Positions 26,641 to 35,999 of a stretch of 64,000 bases of DNA are shown here, in pieces. Each line of letters opens with the position of its first letter. Within the stretch, counting starts at the first letter, position 1. Both the position numbers and the translations under genes were made by a program. This DNA comes from Vogesella indigofera (GTDB taxonomy: Bacteria; Pseudomonadota; Gammaproteobacteria; Burkholderiales; Chromobacteriaceae), in the NCBI RefSeq assembly GCF_028548395.1, contig NZ_JAQQLA010000003.1, positions 620,001 through 684,000 on the forward strand. The letters run 5' to 3'. The notes under the pieces were generated by a model that made no database searches, was not told the DNA's origin, and was given only the letters and a program-made list of their open reading frames with translations.

Positions 26641-28251
26641 ATGCCCTACACAAGAGCCGGACTAACACCTTCTACCGCCATTTTCATTATTGTGTTTACA
26701 ATAATGCTGCTGTTCCCCAAGTTTGAAGACCCCGATTTCTACTGGCACCTGAAAACTGGCGAGTTGATAGTCACCACGGCACAGCTGCCATGGCATGACG
26801 TTTTCACTTATACCAATTCCGGCAATGCTTGGGTGCTTTCCGAATGGCTGAGTCAGGTCATTTTCTATTTTCTGTATCAGCAGGCTGGCCTGAACGGCAT
26901 TGCAGCCATTACCGCACTTGTCTACGCCCTGTGCTGGTTTATCACCTACAAAACCTGCCAGGAACAGCTTCAAAATGAAGGTAAAGCGATTATCGTGGTG
27001 ATGCTTTTCTGTGCCACGATGGGTGCCATTGCACCTCGTCCGCATATTTTTACATTTCTGTTTTTTGCAATCCTGTTGCATCAACTGTTCATGTTCAAAT
27101 ACCGGGCATCGGATCGCGGCCTGATTTTCATTCCACTAATGATGGCGATCTGGGCCAATGCACATGGTGGTTTTTTTATCGGTCTGGTTTTACTGGCGGC
27201 TTTTCTTGTTGCGGAGTGGAGCCATCATCTTCTGGTGGACAACGTTGGCCGCATTGAAACCAAGCGGCTAAAAAAATTAAGCCTCATTGCCACAGCAGGA
27301 TTTCTGGCCACCGCCATCAACCCGCATGGCTGGCAATACTGGTTATACCCCTATCACGCAATCGTTTCTTCTGGCGATACCCAGTTCATCAGCGAGTGGC
27401 AATCCCCCAGCTTTCACAAGCCATTCTTTCAATACTTCCTGGCAGTCGTATTTCTGTTTTTCATGAACATGATTTACGCAAAGAGAAAACCGGATGTAAC
27501 CGAGCTTGGCATTTCTCTGGTTTTCATTGGCGGGGCATTCTTTTCTGTTCGCAATATCCCGCTGGCCGCACTAACCATGGCGCCATTTTTTTCTGTCTTC
27601 TGTCAGGAGTTATCACTCGCCCGGATATTCAAGAAGCCGAATTACACGCCAAAATCCGGCCTGTCAGCCATTGCCCACCGTATTATGGTAGCCGGCAACA
27701 GACAGGTAGGCGGCAGTGCTCCACTGGCAAACTGGTTGCTTTTGATCGCGTCGCTGTTTTCAATCCTGCTGCTTTACCCAAGCAGAAAAGAGTACAACAG
27801 CATGGCGGTATCACGAATTCTGCCAGTTGCAGCAACTGACTTTGTCATCAAGCACAACATCAGCGGCAATATGTTCAACACCTATCATTACGGTGGCTAC
27901 CTGATTTACCGGCTCTATCCCCGGCAGCGAGTTTTCATCTACGGTAGAACCGATATCTATCCGAAGCCGTTCATTACCGAATACCGGGAGATGTACCGTG
28001 GCGGCAGCGACTGGAAGCAATATTTCTACAAGCACAATATTGACTACGTGCTGTGTGAAAACCTGTCGCCGCTACGGCAGCTACTGCTGAACAACGGTGA
28101 TTTCAAACTGGTCTTTGATGATGGCAAGCATTCAGTACTGCTGAAAGACACTGCCAAGTACCTGCAGCTGATCAAGCGGTACGCTCCGGGTTTGCAGAAG
28201 CATGTAAAGGGAAGCATTGCACTTTCATCAAGCAATGAAAGCGAGGGGTGA
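26641..28251 (+). CDS. Polytopic membrane protein, GT-C glycosyltransferase-like
   Basis: This 536-aa protein has about ten membrane segments and a soluble C-terminal part (about 390-536). The first loop contains KFEDPDFYWHLKTGELI, the acidic first-loop pattern typical of lipid-phosphate-sugar-dependent GT-C transferases. A TYHYGGYLIYRLYPRQRVFIYGRTD stretch sits in the soluble part. GC is clearly lower than in the neighbouring loci. It heads a cluster with two methyltransferases, a GT2 and an amidotransferase. A role in transferring a sugar to a surface polymer or pilin is an inference; the family assignment is tentative. Confidence 0.65.
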   Translation: MPYTRAGLTPSTAIFIIVFTIMLLFPKFEDPDFYWHLKTGELIVTTAQLPWHDVFTYTNSGNAWVLSEWLSQVIFYFLYQQAGLNGIAAITALVYALCWFITYKTCQEQLQNEGKAIIVVMLFCATMGAIAPRPHIFTFLFFAILLHQLFMFKYRASDRGLIFIPLMMAIWANAHGGFFIGLVLLAAFLVAEWSHHLLVDNVGRIETKRLKKLSLIATAGFLATAINPHGWQYWLYPYHAIVSSGDTQFISEWQSPSFHKPFFQYFLAVVFLFFMNMIYAKRKPDVTELGISLVFIGGAFFSVRNIPLAALTMAPFFSVFCQELSLARIFKKPNYTPKSGLSAIAHRIMVAGNRQVGGSAPLANWLLLIASLFSILLLYPSRKEYNSMAVSRILPVAATDFVIKHNISGNMFNTYHYGGYLIYRLYPRQRVFIYGRTDIYPKPFITEYREMYRGGSDWKQYFYKHNIDYVLCENLSPLRQLLLNNGDFKLVFDDGKHSVLLKDTAKYLQLIKRYAPGLQKHVKGSIALSSSNESEG

Positions 28252-28254
28252 TTC

Positions 28255-29079
28255 ATGTTGACCGATCAGAGAACCGCCGATGCCTTTGCACACTCCTGGA
28301 ACAACTTGCCAGCCGGCTCCGTTTACACCCGCGACCAGTTTACGGACTGGATGAGTCCGCTCACCGCGGCCGATGTCGCCGGGCGCCAGGTGCTGGAACT
28401 GGGATGCGGCAACGGCAGCCAAATGCTGCACCTGCTGGACTGGAAGCCGGCTTTTGTCGAAGGGGTGGATCTGGGCGATGCCATTCTTTCCGCCTGCAAG
28501 AATCTGGCGGGCAGGGCAGAGGAAAACTGGAAAATCACGAAAAGTGACATGACCGCCTTTTGCGGAGCGGGCTATGACCTGGTCTACTCCATCGGGGTGC
28601 TGCATCACCTGGACTGCCCCAAGGAAGGCTTCGACGCGGTGATCCGCAATGTAAAACCCGGCGGCCGCTTTCATTGCTGGGTATACGCGGAAGAGGGCAA
28701 CAGCGTAATCATCAAACTGGTCGACCCCTTACGCAAGATAACGTCGCACCTGCCGTGGTGGCTGACCAAGTACGGCGTGGCGACCCCGCTGGCGGTGCCG
28801 TTTTTCCTTTATGCAAAGACAGTCGCGGCTCTGGCCGGTATCAGCGGCGTAGAAAAGCTGCCGCTATACCAATACTGCCGCTGGATCAGCAACCGCGACT
28901 TCCGGTTTTTCAGACATGTCGCCTTTGATCAGCTGGTCACCCCGCAAACTGTCTATATCAATAAGGCGACGATCGAGGCCTGGCTGGCCGGCCATGCCGA
29001 TATCGATCAGCACAGCACCTACATCATCATGAGAAATGGCAACTCCTGGAAGTTTGGTGGCAAGCGCAAGGAGGCATAG
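28255..29079 (+). CDS. Class I SAM-dependent methyltransferase
   Basis: This 274-aa protein has motif I VLELGCGNGSQMLHLLDW at about residue 45, an acidic post-I motif GVDLGDAILSACKN, and DLVYSIGVLHHLDCPKEGFD further on. The pattern is that of the Methyltransf_11/25 group acting on small molecules or glycans. It follows the GT-C-like gene by 3 bp and precedes a second methyltransferase by 2 bp. The substrate is unknown. Confidence 0.8.
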   Translation: MLTDQRTADAFAHSWNNLPAGSVYTRDQFTDWMSPLTAADVAGRQVLELGCGNGSQMLHLLDWKPAFVEGVDLGDAILSACKNLAGRAEENWKITKSDMTAFCGAGYDLVYSIGVLHHLDCPKEGFDAVIRNVKPGGRFHCWVYAEEGNSVIIKLVDPLRKITSHLPWWLTKYGVATPLAVPFFLYAKTVAALAGISGVEKLPLYQYCRWISNRDFRFFRHVAFDQLVTPQTVYINKATIEAWLAGHADIDQHSTYIIMRNGNSWKFGGKRKEA

Positions 29080-29081
29080 CG

Positions 29082-30017
29082 ATGCAGATCGCCGAGAAGT
29101 TCATGACCATGCTGCGTTGCCCGCTTTCTGGTGCACCGTTGCAGCAAAGCGACCATGGGCTGGCCAGCCACGACGGCAGCCTGCACTACCAAATCAGCCC
29201 GTCTGGCGTGCCGCTGTTTGCGGAACACTTCTGCACTGATGACGCCAAGCGGCAGCAAGCCCATTTCGAGAAAATTGCCGGCATCTATATCAACAATCTT
29301 GCCTACCCGCATACGCAGGAGTATGCGGCCTACCTTGACCGCGCCTTTCTCGACATCGCCGCCGAGGCAAAGCTGGGCAGTACCGCCGAGATCTGCTGCG
29401 GCAGTGGCGAGGCGTTCCGCCTGCTGGGCAACAAGGTCGGCACCGGACTGGGCATCGATATCTCGCTGTCGATGCTGGAGGCCGCCAAAGCCAGCCTGCT
29501 GGATGCCGAGCAGTATTGTTTTGTACAAGGCGACGCCACCCGCTTGCCGCTGGCAGACAGCCTGTTTGACAGTGTTTTCATCATCGGCGGTATTCACCAC
29601 GTCAACGACCGAAAACAGCTGTTTCGCGAGGTATTCCGGATATTGAAACCGGGTGGCCGTTTCTATTGGCGCGAACCGGTCAGTGATTTTTTCCTTTGGC
29701 GCTGGCTGCGCGCGCTGATTTACCGCCTGTCGCCATCGCTGGACGATAAAACCGAGCGACCGCTGCTGTACCGGGAAACGGTACCGCCGCTTGAAAATGC
29801 CGGCTTTGTACTCAAGGCCTGGCAAACCTACGGCTTTTTGGGTTATTGCCTGCTGATGAACAGCGATGTCCTAGTCTTCAACAGGGCTTTCCGCTACATC
29901 CCCGGCATACGCCTGCTTACAAGGTTGGCCGCAAGGCTGGATCACACCATCACCAGCCTGAAGCCGTTCCGGCGCTATGGATTGATCGTTATCGGCATGG
30001 CTGAAAAACCGGGATGA
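29082..30017 (+). CDS. SAM-dependent methyltransferase with Trm112-like N-terminal domain
   Basis: The first 50 residues (MLRCPLSGAPLQQ, then LHYQISPSGVPLF) look like a Trm112-type zinc-ribbon remnant with most ligands lost. A class I methyltransferase follows: TAEICCGSGEAFRLLG, GLGIDISLSMLEAAKA, FIIGGIHHVNDRKQ. The product is 311 aa. The TGA stop overlaps the ATG of the small membrane protein. Such fusions are common in surface-polysaccharide clusters. The gene holds one exact copy of the dispersed 13-mer at 29921. Confidence 0.78.
   Translation: MQIAEKFMTMLRCPLSGAPLQQSDHGLASHDGSLHYQISPSGVPLFAEHFCTDDAKRQQAHFEKIAGIYINNLAYPHTQEYAAYLDRAFLDIAAEAKLGSTAEICCGSGEAFRLLGNKVGTGLGIDISLSMLEAAKASLLDAEQYCFVQGDATRLPLADSLFDSVFIIGGIHHVNDRKQLFREVFRILKPGGRFYWREPVSDFFLWRWLRALIYRLSPSLDDKTERPLLYRETVPPLENAGFVLKAWQTYGFLGYCLLMNSDVLVFNRAFRYIPGIRLLTRLAARLDHTITSLKPFRRYGLIVIGMAEKPG
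29921..29933 (+). repeat. Dispersed 13-mer AAGGTTGGCCGCA
   Basis: This is an exact copy inside the second methyltransferase gene, where it encodes Arg-Leu-Ala-Ala. Confidence 0.8.
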
Positions 30018-30367
30018 ACACAGCAAAAATGCGGTTATTCATTTATTACATGATCATGGTTGCCATGACCGTTGCGGCCAACCTTCTGCTCAAATCCGGG
30101 GCAGAAAAATCCGGCAATAGCCTGATTGAGCTGTTCAATATCAGGATCTTGTTCGGCTTTGTTTTTTTCGGGTTGGCGGCGTGCTTTTACATTCTGGTGC
30201 TGACCAAATTACCGTTGAATGTCGCGCAATCCTTTGCCGCCATCCAGTTTGTTGCCGTAATCATGGCGGCGCACTTTTTTCTGGGCGAGCCAATTGATGC
30301 TACCAGGGCATTGGGCATCACCCTGATTTTCTGCGGGATATTACTGGTCGGGAAATCCAGTTTCTGA
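30014..30367 (+). CDS. Small EamA/SMR-like membrane protein
   Basis: This 117-aa protein has four membrane helices. Residues about 8-30 include TVAANLLLKSGA, and the end is HFFLGEPIDATRALGITLIFCGILLVG, the typical last two helices of small multidrug resistance/EamA proteins and of ArnE/ArnF-type lipid-sugar flippase subunits. In this cluster a lipid-linked sugar flippase role is more likely than drug export. It overlaps the upstream gene by ATGA. Confidence 0.7.
   Translation: MNTAKMRLFIYYMIMVAMTVAANLLLKSGAEKSGNSLIELFNIRILFGFVFFGLAACFYILVLTKLPLNVAQSFAAIQFVAVIMAAHFFLGEPIDATRALGITLIFCGILLVGKSSF
30073..30085 (-). repeat. Dispersed 13-mer AAGGTTGGCCGCA, minus strand
   Basis: This is an exact copy inside the small membrane protein gene, where the plus strand encodes Ala-Ala-Asn-Leu. 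It lies only 140 bases from the copy at 29921 and in the opposite orientation. Confidence 0.8.
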
Positions 30368-30419
30368 GCAGCCATGCTGCGGTTTATTGCTTGTGCCATC
30401 CTGGAATGGGGAGGTGCTC

Positions 30420-31409
30420 ATGATTTCCGTTATCGTGCCGGTGTATAACGAGGCCGACAATCTGGTCGCGCTTTACGAGCAGGCGGTGGTTGTACTGCGA
30501 AGGCTGGAGCAGCCGTGGGAGCTGATCTTCATCAACGATGGCAGCACGGACGGCAGCCAGGAGCGGCTGGAAGAACTGGCCGCAAGAGACCAGAGCGTAA
30601 AGGTCATCAAATTCTGCCGTAATTTTGGCCAGACCGCGGCGATGATGGCGGGGGTCGATTACGCGGAGGGTCATATCATCATCCCGATGGATGGTGACAT
30701 GCAGAACGACCCCGAAGATATTCCACGACTGCTAGACAAGTTGGAGCAGGGGTTTGATGTCGTGTCCGGCTGGCGGCAAGACCGCAAGGACAGCCCGATC
30801 AAGCGCAATCTTGTCAGCCGCGTCGCCAACCGCATGATTTCGTCGATTTCCGGCGTGCACCTTCATGACTATGGTTGCTCGCTGAAGGCGTACCGGAAAG
30901 ACGTGATCAAGGGCGTGCGCCTGTACGGCGAGATGCACCGTTTCATCCCGATTTACGCCAGCTGGTTTGGCGCCCGCATTGCCGAAATCCCGGTGCTGCA
31001 CCACCCGCGGCAGAATGGCGTTTCAAAGTATGGCCTGGGCCGCATCGTCAAGGTGATCCTCGACCTGATGGTGGTGAACTTCCTGTCCAAATACGCCGGC
31101 AAGCCGATGTATCTTTTCGGCGCCGCCGGCCTGTTCATCCTGCTGATCAGTCTGCTCACCGGCGGCTGGGCGGTGTACCTGAAACTGGTGGAAGGGGTGT
31201 CCTTCATCTCGACCCCGCTGCCGCTGCTGGTGGTGATGACCGGGGTGACCGGCTTCATGTGCATCCTGATGGGGCTGCTGGCGGAGTTGCTGATCCGCAC
31301 CTATTACGAGGCGCAGGGCAAGAGCGTGTATCTGGTTGGCAAGACGCTCAATATCAAGACGCGATGCGCAACGAGGGCGGCCAGATGTGTGGAATCGTCG
31401 GATTTGTAG
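30420..31409 (+). CDS. Glycosyltransferase family 2 with C-terminal membrane helices (DPM1/ArnC-like)
   Basis: The 329-aa protein starts at ATG 30420 (GGGAGG five bases upstream): MISVIVPVYNEADNL. A GT2 domain shows FINDGSTDGS, MDGDMQNDPEDIP (DxD) and GCSLKAYRKD, followed by two hydrophobic segments (about 230-300) as in ArnC/GtrB polyprenyl-phosphate sugar transferases. It would load a sugar onto undecaprenyl phosphate for the GT-C protein and flippase encoded upstream. Its last 25 bases overlap the next gene. Confidence 0.85.
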   Translation: MISVIVPVYNEADNLVALYEQAVVVLRRLEQPWELIFINDGSTDGSQERLEELAARDQSVKVIKFCRNFGQTAAMMAGVDYAEGHIIIPMDGDMQNDPEDIPRLLDKLEQGFDVVSGWRQDRKDSPIKRNLVSRVANRMISSISGVHLHDYGCSLKAYRKDVIKGVRLYGEMHRFIPIYASWFGARIAEIPVLHHPRQNGVSKYGLGRIVKVILDLMVVNFLSKYAGKPMYLFGAAGLFILLISLLTGGWAVYLKLVEGVSFISTPLPLLVVMTGVTGFMCILMGLLAELLIRTYYEAQGKSVYLVGKTLNIKTRCATRAARCVESSDL

Positions 31410-33292
31410 GCGCCGGCACGCGACACGACCTGGAGCGGATGAGCAACGAAATCATCCATCGCGGGCCGGACGGGGTCGGCTATTGGACGGACCCGGCGCA
31501 GGGCGTCTATCTCGGGCACCGCCGGCTGGCGATTCTCGATCTGGCCGGCGGCCAGCAACCGATGTGGACCGCCGATGGCGCTCTTGGCGTGGTGTTCAAT
31601 GGCGAGATCTACAATTATCGCGAGCTGCGCACCGAGCTGGAGCAGGCCGGTCACGTGTTCCTGACCGATCATTCGGATACGGAAGTGTTGCTGCACGGCT
31701 ACCGCGAGTGGGGCGAGGCGCTGACCGGGCGCCTGAACGGCATGTGGGCGTTCGCGCTGTATGACCGCCGCCAGGCGCGGTTATTCTGCAGCCGAGACCG
31801 TTTCGGCAAGAAGCCGTTCTACTACACGCTGCAGCAGGGCAGCTTTGTCTTTGCCTCCGAACTGACCGCCTTGCTGTGCCACCCGTCGGTGACGGCCACC
31901 GTTTCCCGCGCGGCGATCCGCAAATACATTGCCTACGGTTACCTGCCGGCCCCCAACACGCCATACCACGCCATCCACAAACTGCCGGCCGGCTGCTCGC
32001 TGGTCTTTACCCTCGACAGCGGCAGCTTGCGCCTTTCCCGTTACTGGTCCTTCGTGCTGGAGCCGGCGGAGGCACGCCCGGCCGGGATTGAAAAGCAATG
32101 GCAAGAGGAGCTATTAGAAAAGCTTGATAAAGCCGTGGCCTGCCGCTTGGTCGCCGATGTGCCGCTCGGCGTGTTTCTCAGCGGCGGCATCGACTCTTCC
32201 GCCGTCGCCGCGCTGGCGGCCCGACACAGCGGGGCAGGGCAACTGCAGACCTTCAACATCGGCTTCGATGTCGCCGGCTTTGACGAATCCGCGCACGCGC
32301 GGCGCGTCGCCACCTTGCTGAATACCCACCATCACGAGGCCATCCTGTCGCTGGACGTCGCGCGCAGCCTGCTGCCCGCCATCACCGGCAAGCTGGACGA
32401 GCCGATGGCCGATAGCTCGCTACTGCCCACCAGCCTGCTGTGCCAGCACGCGCGGCGCCATGTCACCGTTGCCTTGGGCGGTGACGGCGCCGACGAGCTG
32501 TTTGCCGGTTATGCGCCATTCCGTGCGCTGCGCTGGGCCAGTTATTACCAGAAGCTGGTGCCCGGCCCGCTACACACCGCGATCCGCCTGCTGGCCAATC
32601 GCCTGCCGGTCGGCGATGGCTACATGAGCCTGGACTTCAAGCTCAAGCGGACATTGCAGGGGCTCAGCCATCCGCCCCGTCTGTGGCACCCGAGCTGGAT
32701 GTGCCCGCTGGACGATGCCGCACTCGCCGAGTGCTTCCTGGGGCCGGTCGATCCGGAAGAGGTGTTCTCGGAGGCCATCGCGGCGTGGGAGCGCTGCAGC
32801 CAGCCCAATCTGGTCGACCGCAGCCTGCAGTTCTTCACCGACATCTACCTGCAGGACGACATTCTCGCCAAGGTCGATCGCGCCAGCATGATGCATTCAC
32901 TGGAAGTGCGCTCCCCCTTTCTGGACATTAATGTCGTTGATCTGGCAAGGAAGATTCCTTCGGAATACAAGCTACGTCACGGCGAGACGAAATACATCCT
33001 GAAAAAGGCGCTGGCACGGATCCTGCCGCAGGACATCCTGCAGCGGCCGAAGCAGGGCTTTGCGGTGCCGATAGCCAAGTGGTTGCGCGACGATGCGCTG
33101 CAGCTGGACGAATCCAGTGCCTCGGCCGGGCTGAACGGCGCATTCATTGCAAAAACCGTTGCCGATTACCGGCAGCACAACAGCAACCGGCACCACTTCC
33201 TGTGGGGGCAATGGACGCTGGTGCAGGTGATGCAACGTCATGCCGCGCTGGCCAGCACGCCCAGCACGGCCGAAACCGTACACGCCCTCTAG
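31385..33292 (+). CDS. asnB: Asparagine-synthase-like glutamine amidotransferase
   Basis: The 635-aa protein begins MCGIVGFVG, with Cys2 as the N-terminal nucleophile of a class II glutaminase domain (about 2-210: NEIIHRGPDG, VFNGEIYNY). The synthetase domain (about 235-600) carries the PP-loop FLSGGIDSSAVAAL. ATG 31385 is fixed by the need for Cys2; the frame stays open upstream but overlaps GT2. It may make asparagine. In polysaccharide and exosortase-type clusters such proteins are thought to amidate sugar acids. The context favours the second role, without proof. Confidence 0.88.
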   Translation: MCGIVGFVGAGTRHDLERMSNEIIHRGPDGVGYWTDPAQGVYLGHRRLAILDLAGGQQPMWTADGALGVVFNGEIYNYRELRTELEQAGHVFLTDHSDTEVLLHGYREWGEALTGRLNGMWAFALYDRRQARLFCSRDRFGKKPFYYTLQQGSFVFASELTALLCHPSVTATVSRAAIRKYIAYGYLPAPNTPYHAIHKLPAGCSLVFTLDSGSLRLSRYWSFVLEPAEARPAGIEKQWQEELLEKLDKAVACRLVADVPLGVFLSGGIDSSAVAALAARHSGAGQLQTFNIGFDVAGFDESAHARRVATLLNTHHHEAILSLDVARSLLPAITGKLDEPMADSSLLPTSLLCQHARRHVTVALGGDGADELFAGYAPFRALRWASYYQKLVPGPLHTAIRLLANRLPVGDGYMSLDFKLKRTLQGLSHPPRLWHPSWMCPLDDAALAECFLGPVDPEEVFSEAIAAWERCSQPNLVDRSLQFFTDIYLQDDILAKVDRASMMHSLEVRSPFLDINVVDLARKIPSEYKLRHGETKYILKKALARILPQDILQRPKQGFAVPIAKWLRDDALQLDESSASAGLNGAFIAKTVADYRQHNSNRHHFLWGQWTLVQVMQRHAALASTPSTAETVHAL

Positions 33293-33387
33293 TTATCTGC
33301 GGGCTGGAGGCTACACGCCAAACCTGCTGCGCAGGCATCGCCTTACCCTGACATGGTGGTCTAGCGGCGCGGCAAGACACGGTGCAA

Positions 33388-33419
33388 TAAAAAAGCCCTG
33401 ATCTGCTCGATCAGGGCTT
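33388..33419 (-). terminator. Rho-independent terminator of recN
   Basis: The stem GCCCTGATC/GATCAGGGC is followed on the minus strand by six T. It also faces the end of the glycan cluster but has no T run on that side. Confidence 0.85.
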
Positions 33420-33435
33420 CGCCTTGCGGCCAACG

Positions 33436-35100
33436 CTATTCCGCGTTCGCCAGCAGCATCTCGCTGGCGTGTTGCCGCGTGGTGCTGGTGATATCCTCGC
33501 CGCCCAGCATCCGCGCCAGTTCGTCGATGCGCTGCACCTGATCCAGCGGCTGGATACGGCTGACGGTGCGGCCATCGACGCCGGACTTGCTGACCTGCCA
33601 GTGCTGGCTGGCGCAGGACGCCACCTGCGGCAGGTGCGTCACGCACAGCACCTGATAGCGTTCGCCCAGCTGCCGCAACAGCTTGCCAACCACCTCGGCG
33701 ACGCGGCCGCCGATACCGACGTCCACTTCGTCGAAAATCAGCGTCGGCACACTGGCGACCTGGCTGATCACTACCTGCATCGCCAGGCTGATACGCGACA
33801 GCTCACCACCGGATGCCACCTTGGCCAGCGGCCGCAGGGTGCTGCCCTGGTTGGCCGCCACCAGATACTCGACGGCTTCCAGTCCGTTGGCGGTCGGCTC
33901 CGCCGCGGCGGACAGCTCGATGGCAAAGCGCGCGCCCTCCATTGCCAGCCGCTGCATCTCGGTGCTGATGCGGGACGACAGCTCGTTGGCGGCCTGGCGG
34001 CGTTTGCCGGACAGCGCCTCGGCGTGGGCACGGTAGCGTGCCAGCGCCGCCGATTCGGCGACGGCCAGCGCTTCCTGATCGGTCGATGCCTCCAGTGCGG
34101 CCAACTGTTGCTGCCAGTCGCCGAGTTTTTTCGGCAGTTCTTCCGGCGTGCAGCGGTACTTGCGGGCGATGCGCATCAGCACGTCGAGGCGTGCCTCGAC
34201 ATCCAGCAGCTGCTTGGGGTCGTCGTCAAAATCGCTGCCGTAGCTGCGCAGGCTGTACACCACCTCGCGCAATTCGGCATCGACCGAATCCAGCAGTGCC
34301 AGCGACTCCGCCAGTCGTGTATCCAGCGCCGACAGCCGCCCAAGGCGGTTCTGCACCTGCGACAGCAGCGACAGGCAGTTGCCGTCCATGTCGGACAGCA
34401 CGTCCACCGCCAGCTGCGCGGTTTGCGCCAGCTCGGCGGCATTGGCCAGCCGCGAGTGCTGCTGGTTGAGCTGCGGCCACTCGTCGGCCTGCAGGTTCAG
34501 TTCGCTCAGTTCGTTGATCTGCCAGGTCAGGCGCTCGCGCTCGACTTCCGATTCGCGCGACAGCCGCTCGGCGTCCTCGCGCTGGCGTCGCGCCTGCTGC
34601 CAGTCCTGCCATGCCTCGCGCACGTCGCGCGCCAGCTGCGTGCTGCCGGCGTAGGCGTCGAGCAGCGCGCGCTGGGTGTCGGCGCGCATCAGCGACTGGT
34701 GCGCGTGCTGGCCGTGGATGTCGACCAGATACTCGCCGATGGCCTTGAGCTGGCTTTGCGTCGCCTGCTGGCCATTGATGAAACTGCGCGAGCGGCCATT
34801 GCGATCCACCAGGCGGCGGATCAGCAGGTCGTCCTCGTCGCCGCTCAGCTCGTTGTCCTGCAGCCAGGCGCGCAGGTCCGGGCTGTTGTGGATGGAAAAC
34901 TGCGCGGCGATTTCGGCACGCTCGGCGCCGTCGCGGATCTGGCCGGCATCGGCACGGTCGCCCATCAAAAGGCCCAGGGCATCGAGGATGATGGATTTGC
35001 CGGCGCCGGTTTCACCGGTGAGCACGGTAAAACCGGCATGAAAATCGAGATCGAGCTGATCGACGATGACAAAGTCGCGAACATTCAGTGACAGCAGCAT
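33436..35100 (-). CDS. recN: DNA repair protein RecN
   Basis: This 554-aa SMC-like ATPase acts in double-strand break repair. The N terminus has VIVDQLDLDF and Walker A GETGAGKS (about 30-37). A central coiled coil spans about 160-370 (RQREDAERLSRESEVERERL). The C terminus has the ABC signature ASGGELSRISLAMQ and Walker B PTLIFDEVDVGIGG. Its start is 14 bp after nadK, and it ends at a strong terminator, so it closes the operon. Confidence 0.95.
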   Translation of the reverse strand: MLLSLNVRDFVIVDQLDLDFHAGFTVLTGETGAGKSIILDALGLLMGDRADAGQIRDGAERAEIAAQFSIHNSPDLRAWLQDNELSGDEDDLLIRRLVDRNGRSRSFINGQQATQSQLKAIGEYLVDIHGQHAHQSLMRADTQRALLDAYAGSTQLARDVREAWQDWQQARRQREDAERLSRESEVERERLTWQINELSELNLQADEWPQLNQQHSRLANAAELAQTAQLAVDVLSDMDGNCLSLLSQVQNRLGRLSALDTRLAESLALLDSVDAELREVVYSLRSYGSDFDDDPKQLLDVEARLDVLMRIARKYRCTPEELPKKLGDWQQQLAALEASTDQEALAVAESAALARYRAHAEALSGKRRQAANELSSRISTEMQRLAMEGARFAIELSAAAEPTANGLEAVEYLVAANQGSTLRPLAKVASGGELSRISLAMQVVISQVASVPTLIFDEVDVGIGGRVAEVVGKLLRQLGERYQVLCVTHLPQVASCASQHWQVSKSGVDGRTVSRIQPLDQVQRIDELARMLGGEDITSTTRQHASEMLLANAE

Positions 35101-35114
35101 GGTCTTGTGATTTC

Positions 35115-35999
35115 TCAGAGCAGACGCTCGCCCCAGTGAAGCTTGTGGCGCAGCATGTCGTAGTAGTTGTAGCCAATCGGGTGCAGGATTTTCAGCGTGT
35201 TGCGGTAGCTACGCACGATGACCCGGTCCATTTCCATCAGGTCGCAGTGCGACTGACCGTCAAAATGCACGCGCGTATCCAGCCCGCGCGTGAGCATGAA
35301 GGCCACTTCGCAGTTGTCGCTGACCGCGATCGGCCGGTTGCTGAGCGACTGCGGGCAGATCGGCACCAGCGCCATCGCGCGCAAGGTCGGATGCAGAATC
35401 GGCCCGCCGGAGGCCAGCGAGTAGGCGGTGGAGCCGGTCGGGGTGCTGATGATCAGGCCGTCGGAGCGCTGGCTGTAGACAAACTGGTTGTCGACGAACA
35501 CTTCAAACTCGATCATCGAGCCGAGCGCGCCGCGGCTGATCACCACGTCGTTGAGCGCCAGTGCGCTGGTGATCTCCGCCTCTTCGCGGATCACCGACGC
35601 CTGCAGCAGGATGCGCTCTTCCGGCACGAACTGGCCTTCCAGTATCTGGTCGATGGCGGCCAGCATTTCGTGTAGCGGAATGTCGGTCATGAAGCCGAGC
35701 CGCCCCTGGTTGATGCCGACCAGCGGCACGCGGTAGGCGGCCAGCACGCGGGCGATCGACAGCATGGTGCCGTCGCCGCCGAGCACGATCACCAGATCGG
35801 CAAGCTTGCCCAGATCATCGCGTTCGACCGCAGGGTAGGCCGGCGTGTTGTCGTCCGCCGGCGGCATGCTTTCCGCGTCGATCAGCACCCGCACGCCGCG
35901 CTGGGTCAGGTGGGCAGCCAGGGTCAGCAGCGATTCGATGATGTGCGGTTTGCTGTGTCGGGCAACCAGGCCGATCACACTGAACAGGTTCTTGGTCAT
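35115..35999 (-). CDS. nadK: NAD kinase
   Basis: This 294-aa enzyme phosphorylates NAD to NADP. It carries the family motif LVIVLGGDGTMLSIAR, the NDVVISRG segment and the Gly-rich DGLIISTPTGSTAYSLASGGPI (shown in part), all in place. ATG 35999 overlaps the response-regulator stop in ATGA. The frame stays open further upstream but only as a shadow of that gene. The order nadK-recN is common in proteobacteria. Coupling to a two-component system is less usual. Confidence 0.95.
   Translation of the reverse strand: MTKNLFSVIGLVARHSKPHIIESLLTLAAHLTQRGVRVLIDAESMPPADDNTPAYPAVERDDLGKLADLVIVLGGDGTMLSIARVLAAYRVPLVGINQGRLGFMTDIPLHEMLAAIDQILEGQFVPEERILLQASVIREEAEITSALALNDVVISRGALGSMIEFEVFVDNQFVYSQRSDGLIISTPTGSTAYSLASGGPILHPTLRAMALVPICPQSLSNRPIAVSDNCEVAFMLTRGLDTRVHFDGQSHCDLMEMDRVIVRSYRNTLKILHPIGYNYYDMLRHKLHWGERLL

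Noticed and set aside
33424..35091. A 555-codon plus-strand frame opposite recN
   Set aside because: Shadow. RecN motifs are complete on the minus strand.
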